Positions 58,850 through 64,000 of a stretch of DNA of 64,000 bases are shown here, one piece after another. Position 1 is the first letter of the stretch. Each line of letters opens with the position of its first letter. Source of the stretch: Colletotrichum lupini (Eukaryota; Ascomycota; Sordariomycetes; Glomerellales; Glomerellaceae); the NCBI RefSeq assembly GCF_023278565.1, contig NC_064678.1:3162001-3226000 (forward strand), in the 5' to 3' direction. Both the position numbers and the translations under genes were made by a program. The notes below the pieces were generated by a model. It had not been told where the DNA came from. It worked only from the letters and a program-made list of their open reading frames with translations, and did not search any database.

Positions 58850-59392
58850 TCATTTCTTGAAAACGGTCTCCTCCAACCTTCGCCCATCATCAAGAACCAC
58901 AGCCTCAGCCCCAACCATAACAAACAAAACCCTCGTAAACCCATCCGAAGCATTAACCCACTCGTGATTCACCCCTCCCTGCACAATAACCTCCCCCGCC
59001 CTAACAACCTTCTCTTCCCCGCCATCCAGCCTAAGCACAATCTCCCCAGCCAGCACGCACGCATAGTCAACACTGAGAGTCCGGTGCATAGGCGCCTTAT
59101 ACCGTGGCGGGAAATCCGTGAGACAAAAGTACGTCCCTGCCGCTGGTGCGCGCGGGAGAGATGTTGATAAAGTTTGCAGAGGTGTGTTGGGTGCGTTGGA
59201 GGCTGGGAGGGAAGGGGTTGTGTGAAAGGAGGTGAAGCTGCTCGCTTGGGGGCCGAAGGGGTGGAATGGCGGGAGGACGGCGTCGGATGTGAAGATTGAG
59301 GCGCCGTCGTTGGTGTGACCTGTTGTTATGAGGCGGACTGGGGGTAGAGGGGTTGCTTGTGGTGCGGTGTTGGGGTTTGTTTGGTCTGACAT
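58850..59392 (-). CDS. Cupin-domain protein
   Basis: An intronless 180-residue protein. The N-terminal half has the VRLITTGHTNDGASIF opening and a HPFG block common to small fungal cupin proteins. The C-terminal half is a single cupin barrel: DYACVLAGEIVLRLDGGEE (barrel strand and turn) and GEVIVQGGVNHEWVN, the second cupin motif, with N142-H143 and a final Asn. The first cupin motif is degenerate (APMHRTLSVDY, one His), so metal binding is uncertain. Members of this group are often near secondary-metabolite genes, but none is visible here. The start at 59392 is the only Met before the domain. It is convergent with the broken NLR-like gene and unlikely to be functionally linked to it. Confidence 0.82.
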   Translation of the reverse strand: MSDQTNPNTAPQATPLPPVRLITTGHTNDGASIFTSDAVLPPFHPFGPQASSFTSFHTTPSLPASNAPNTPLQTLSTSLPRAPAAGTYFCLTDFPPRYKAPMHRTLSVDYACVLAGEIVLRLDGGEEKVVRAGEVIVQGGVNHEWVNASDGFTRVLFVMVGAEAVVLDDGRRLEETVFKK

Positions 59393-60177
59393 CTTTGTTG
59401 TGAGTCTGGTGATGACTGATGGAAATGCTTGATGATCTTCTTGAGTGAGGTCCGGATGTTGCGTGGGAGAAGCGTCTTGTGATGATGTACGGATGTCGTT
59501 GATTGTTGTTCGGAGCCCAGTCTTGGCGAGACCTGCACTTTTTATATCTCACACTCAACCCATCATCAACCTCAATAAACATCCACATAATCACCTAACT
59601 TCAAGCTTCGTGCTCGCATTCATCAAGATGCCCCGCTCATGAAATGCGACGCCATCGCGTTAGCGGCGGATAACGGCCCAGGAAACATAAGCGCTAGCGA
59701 ATAAGGCAGGAAATCAAGCTTCGATCAACACCTGCAAAGACATTGACCAAGCCAATTACAGCAGTCAAGCTAACTGCTTGTGGCATCTTGCTTTGAAACC
59801 TCGTGCAATTGATGGTAGCATTGACAGGAAGCGCGCGGCTTCTCGGGACGCGAGGTTCAGCGCGAGACCCTTGAGCCTGGTGTTTGGTGGTGATCGTGGG
59901 GGAATTGCTTGGGTAAGCGGGCGTATGCTTACATATGGATGTCGGCGACTCATATGATGGAATTGGTTATCACGTAAAGAATCGCGACTCGGCTTCGAGT
60001 GGTGTCTTATCGCCGTTGCGGTGCATGCATGAACACACGCCTTGCGGGGATTCGGAGCGTTTCAACGCGAATTGGTGATGTCAGGCACAAGTTACGATGT
60101 CGGAAAACGAGGGTGTCGTCCCGGAAGAAGTCCCAATTTGGAGAACAGCTCTGCAGACGTCCATATGCTTCTTATAG

Positions 60178-60294
60178 AAGGTACTACAGCTCTCGCAGGG
60201 TCACCCATCTGATTAGCAGACCACAGACATATCTCAGCCGCGGACGTCCACTGGTAGCGCGGCAGGCTTTGCCGCCCTACGAAATCGCGCATGA
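60178..60294 (-). pseudogene. Diverged 5S rRNA-like sequence
   Basis: Read on the minus strand, this 117-base stretch keeps 5S landmarks in order and near normal spacing: a CRTAGGG block near the 5' end, GTCCGC in the middle, box C-like GATGGGTGACC followed by TGCGAGA, and a GCTGTAGTACCTT end resembling the fungal 5S 3' end. The total length fits a 5S RNA (about 118-120). The 5' and 3' ends do not pair well into helix I, so a pseudogene is more likely than a working gene. Dispersed 5S copies and pseudogenes are normal in filamentous ascomycetes. Confidence 0.35.
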
Positions 60295-61008
60295 GGACTC
60301 TTCGATCCGGGTGTATCTGCTTTGTACTATGCCGTGGTGTTCTAGACATCTTGAACACGCGCAGTCGAGGACATGCAGTATCTCTAAACATCGTCGCAAA
60401 GGCTATTCATGAAGTTCTTTTACGACATGCACAAGTGTTCTAAGCTGTGCTACCACCGCACTGCACACCTCCTCTCGGATATAAGCGCGTGTCTGGAACG
60501 ACGATTTCACACGAAAGCAAGCAGAACAAATGCTGTCAATCAAAGCCTAGAAGCCCATGAGGACTCATTGTTCAACAGGCCAACTTTTCTTGTGCAACTC
60601 CGAGAACCTCATGAGCAGTCTTGGCAGAAATGTACATCGGCCTGCCGATGTTTTCTGTCGCCAAGTAGCCGATCTCGAGTCTCCAAGGGGACCTGAACAG
60701 GCGATCAAGTCAATGCCCATAGTTTCGCGCGATACAACACCTGCTCACGAGACAAGCCTGTTCGCGAAGAACATAGCATGGCAATGGAGATGGGAAAGCA
60801 AGATGCCAGGATCGTCAACGGACCAGAGCCTGGACGACTATTAGCAGTGAATAAATAAACCATTTCCTTTCTCTGAATCAGACTCATCTCCAAGAACGCT
60901 GTTCCAGCAGCTAGAGATGACCACCTGCCTCATATCTAAACCACAGTCACCATCATGCGCGCTCTCATGAGTGATTCACTACCTCAACATCACCCTCTCC
61001 AGCAACAC

Positions 61009-61015
61009 TATAAAA
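61009..61015 (+). promoter_or_regulatory. TATA box upstream of the proline-rich small ORF
   Basis: TATAAAA followed by about 220 bases of A/C-rich sequence with many ATCAA and ACACTC words, nearly free of G. That is characteristic of a fungal 5' untranslated leader. Confidence 0.5.
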
Positions 61016-61240
61016 CAAAACATCTCCACCGCGAAATCAACAAACATCCTTGTTCTACATCATCAACACATCAAACACACTCAGACATCAATCAATCAAC
61101 CAAACCAAACACTCAAAACACTCAAGCAACCTACCAACTTACCACTTTCTCAAACATCAACCAGCAACCTTCTGCAAAGAACCATACATCAAACCACAAC
61201 GATTACCCAAACAACCGACACCATCAACCAAACCGACGCC

Positions 61241-61327
61241 ATGGCTCCCACTTGGCCCGTCACTCGCCCCAAGCCTCCTCACCCCCCTCCCGACCCGGCT
61301 CCCAAGCCCCTTCCTCCCAGCAAGTAA
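61241..61327 (+). CDS. Possible proline-rich small ORF (28 residues)
   Basis: ATG lies in a strong context (GACGCCATGGCT) at the end of a TATA-headed, CA-rich leader. It encodes a 28-residue peptide starting MAPTWPVTRPKPPHPPP and ending PLPPSK; about 12 residues are proline. The last codons coincide with a GTAAGC donor at 61324. If a 52-base intron ended at GGCAG (61375), the peptide would gain MTRITPEG and stop. No signal peptide is visible. The same leader is open in other frames with earlier ATGs (60955, 60971, 61050), but those products are Thr/Gln/Asn-rich translations of leader sequence. The alternative is a non-coding transcript. Confidence 0.35.
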   Translation: MAPTWPVTRPKPPHPPPDPAPKPLPPSK

Positions 61328-64000
61328 GCCATGGACGATACAAGGAAGCATGACTTGGTCGTGGAATGGTGGCAGGATGACCAGAATCACACCTGAAGGA
61401 TGAAGATGTTCTCTTCTCCATTCGCACTCACACCTGAACGGTGAAGATACTCTTTAGTAGCTAGCTACCCAGTACCTTAGTCAATAAAACTCAGTCAAAA
61501 CAAGAAATTTGCCCCTGATCTATCAGTATCTGGAAATATGTCTATAATGCCCTGTGAATTCGCAAATGCAACGATGACTGCCTTGACATAAGTCTTCATT
61601 CTTAAATACGACGAGGGAAGGCGGCGCATCGAAGTCGTTGAATCAACCTTACGAGGATACCTAAAATGGAAGGTAGTACCGGCCCCGGAGAAAGCGGGTC
61701 CGATACGCACCGAGCCGGATTGTCGGCACAGCTGCCGGATCGGAAGATTGCGAACTCAAAATTCGGGATCGGACGACGGCGGACCGAAGACACTGTCATC
61801 TTACCGAAAATCTCTGCATCTCTGCGAGATAATTACCGATGTGTTGATACGACAATCTATACGAGAGCCAACCTAGTGCGAGAAGCACGCCTGGATCACA
61901 AGCAAGGATGATCCATAGCAGCGTCGCGGACGTGAACCGAGGATACCTTGGGCTGTAGACATAGAGTTGGTGCCACGAACTGACACTTTCTATAGTTACG
62001 TGACGGCGGCCTCGGCGTGCCGACGGTTCAAGCCTAAAGCTTAGCGGGTCTCTCGGGAACATGTTTGAAAGTTTTGTCTTAGACTCGCCAACGGGCGACT
62101 CTGCAACCTTAAGTGCCGATGGACAGGGCTTTGCCGGACGAGAAACCAAATCTTCCGGATGTTTCTTTGTGAAGGAATCGTTGAAACCGAGAGCGACGCT
62201 AGCCTGAAGGAAACAAATCCAGGTTGCTTTTTCCCCTCGGCGTCATGCCACCAAAACGGTGGTGCGGCTCAGCTTCCAGAGGGTGCCTCACCGTCGTGGT
62301 TCCCACCTCACCTGAAGCATTGGTGCGCGCAGTAGTGGTTTTTTTTGGGTAGCAGAGCCTGTCAATCATAGCAGGGCCAATAAGCGCTGGGATGATGGCG
62401 TTTGGGTTGCATCCCGGAAGTGTAGCCCTACGAGCTTCCAGACTGGCAGCGCTGGAGCCCGAATGACATATGCCCGCGCTAGGCCCAGGAGAGATTCGAG
62501 TCCAGCTTTGAAGGTAACAGCTCGCGAATAAAATGCCGGGGCTGTTTTGCCAGTCGCCGGCAAAGCTCGTATTGTGGTCCGCGGATTAGGCAACTCCATA
62601 ACAACGAGGACCAATGTTCAGCCCACAGAGAGGCAACAAAGCCAAGATTGCGCACAGCGTACGAGATCGTGGGGAAAAACTGGATCTGGTACACCCTCAG
62701 GATTCAGCGATGGAGCTGGCGGCGTTCACTCAGCTTGGGAAGGCTTGCGGGACAGCTCAAAATGCGCCGTGTCTCTTTTGGCGGGCCAATCCACGGCTTT
62801 TTAGGTACCTTGGCTTGAGCCGGTGGGCGTACAAAGAGCACAGGAACTTATGGAAGTGTGTGGACGTGGAGTCGAACCGCATATAGCCGTATCAACAACG
62901 ATACGAAGTGGGTTGGGCTTGAGAAGGCGGCACACCTATGCGAAAGGAGAAAATGTTCGGCGATATTTGTGGCAGTAAGATTTGCAAGGACGGGCAGAAG
63001 GGATAAATCTTGCAACCATCATAGAACACCGGACGAACGCCTCTTCGTAAACAGATATGGACAGTTGGAAGCGAGGGGGGTCAGAATGGTCTTCAAAACG
63101 CGCCGTCAACGAGACCAAACATGCCATACCCACATGTTGGATCTGAAAGGGCAATGATGTGACGTGAACGATGGCTCGGACTTCACCTCGGAAGTCCTAA
63201 GGGGTGCCGGCAATTGGTGGACCTGATGGAAGTAAAGATCGCAGAACGGGTAGGTCGGCTGGCAGGCTGAGGTGAGAGCGAGAAAAAAGTCGTTCGGCGC
63301 CAAAAGGCAAAAGGGCAGCTACGAACGGCAGCTTTGCCAGAAAGGAGATGGGCGATCGCCACGGCCGTGATGTGGGCGGGTTGAAAAACGGCGCGGAATT
63401 GTGGCTGTCAGCATATCAGTCTAGCCGTGGGCTGTATGTACTATGTAGGCCGTCATGCTCCGTTGGAGCATATCTGTGGTCTGTGAGATTCGGCCGAGCT
63501 TCGCAGGTAAAAACTGGGGGTGAATTCGATCTATTGAAGTGTGCGTTATGCGCTGTCAGCGGAAGAGAGTGCGAGGAGTGCGAGGCCTAGATAGACGGTA
63601 GAATGTCTCGTGTTGTTAACGGTCGTGACCCTGAGACATGCATATGCCTTGCCAACGTCGATGAGAGAAGCGAAAGAAGAGCGGTGGGTTGATTGAGGGG
63701 AATCGAGGCGACATGAGGACTACTGCAAGCAGCAGCAGACATTAGCCAGGGGATGGAGAGGCGATGGCATGATGTTGACGGGCCTCGTCGGATTTGGTGC
63801 GTCGTGTGATTGATGCTGTATAATCGCTGGTGTTGTAAAGTTGGAGGAGGTGTCGCCCGGCAGGCAGAAGCCACGCCCATGGCGCTGTCAAGGCACGCCA
63901 CACGCCTTCGGGCGCCCCAGGAGGGAATCTGCAAGAAGCTTGCGGGAGAGGAAAATTCCGGGTAGGTCGAATGGCGGCAGAGAAAGAGAGCGCGATGAGC
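61328..64000. other. Intergenic, no gene recognised
   Basis: No ORF has recognisable family features (longest about 117 codons). The sequence is GC-balanced and not RIP-like. A decayed T-arm-like string occurs near 62866-62880 without a tRNA around it. Confidence 0.4.

Larger units (their letters stand above)
59393..61240. other. Intergenic region with cupin promoter, 5S-like sequence and small-ORF leader
   Basis: 59393-59600 is the probable cupin leader and promoter. No protein gene is recognised between 59.6 and 61.0 kb. A 5S rRNA-like sequence lies at 60178-60294. From 61009 a TATA box and a CA-rich stretch form a likely leader for the small ORF at 61241. Confidence 0.4.

Noticed and set aside
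62866..62880. tRNA T-arm-like string (minus strand)
   Set aside because: T-stem has a mismatch, and no acceptor, D or anticodon arm can be built around it.

Overview
The window comes from the nuclear genome of a filamentous ascomycete (Pezizomycotina), most likely a Sordariomycete. The evidence is short GT..AG introns of 49-82 bases with CTRAC-type branch sites, long CA- or CT-rich leaders, fungus-specific families (DUF3405, NACHT-ankyrin NLR-like proteins, a fungal ubiquitin-like domain protein), an allantoin-pathway enzyme, and a transposon block shaped by repeat-induced point mutation (RIP). The genus cannot be fixed from sequence alone.

Left arm (1-29.2 kb). The 3' end of a SNF2-family helicase (1-408, +) is followed by ureidoglycolate lyase (1120-1920, -), a two-exon alpha/beta hydrolase (3302-4583, -) and a secreted Pro/Lys-rich protein with internal repeats (5678-6427, +). 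A tRNA-Ser(AGA) lies at 9164-9245. Next come a three-exon paxillin-like LIM protein (15277-17440, +), a DUF3405 type II membrane protein (22151-24416, +) and a three-exon protein with a fungal N-terminal helical domain and a ubiquitin-like domain (27104-29215, +). Gene spacing is loose: 9.3-15.3 kb and 17.4-22.1 kb hold no convincing gene.

Middle (29.9-58.5 kb). A NACHT-ankyrin NLR-like gene is cut in two by 24.7 kb of AT-rich DNA that resolves into three nested LTR retrotransposons. The outermost, C, is Ty1/copia-like, with 206-bp LTRs at 32567-32772 and 57034-57239 and a 5-bp target duplication CCTAT/CTTAT. Two copies of one Ty3/gypsy-like family, A (32924-40989) and B (48680-56720), have 190-bp LTRs and their own 5-bp duplications, and both sit inside C. 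All three are coded on the minus strand. Removing C together with one duplication rejoins the host reading frame exactly. All three are riddled with RIP-type nonsense codons.

The most unusual object is inside A and B. Between integrase and the 3' LTR, each carries a gene on the opposite strand to gag-pol. It has two recognisable spliceosomal introns (59 and 61 bases) whose removal joins three reading frames. Antisense placement is the one orientation in which such introns would survive retrotransposition. I do not recognise the encoded protein.

Right arm (58.8-64 kb). A cupin-domain protein (58850-59392, -), a diverged 5S rRNA-like sequence (60178-60294, -) and a possible 28-codon proline-rich small ORF behind a TATA box and CA-rich leader (61241-61327, +) are the only supportable items. 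The last 2.7 kb look non-coding.
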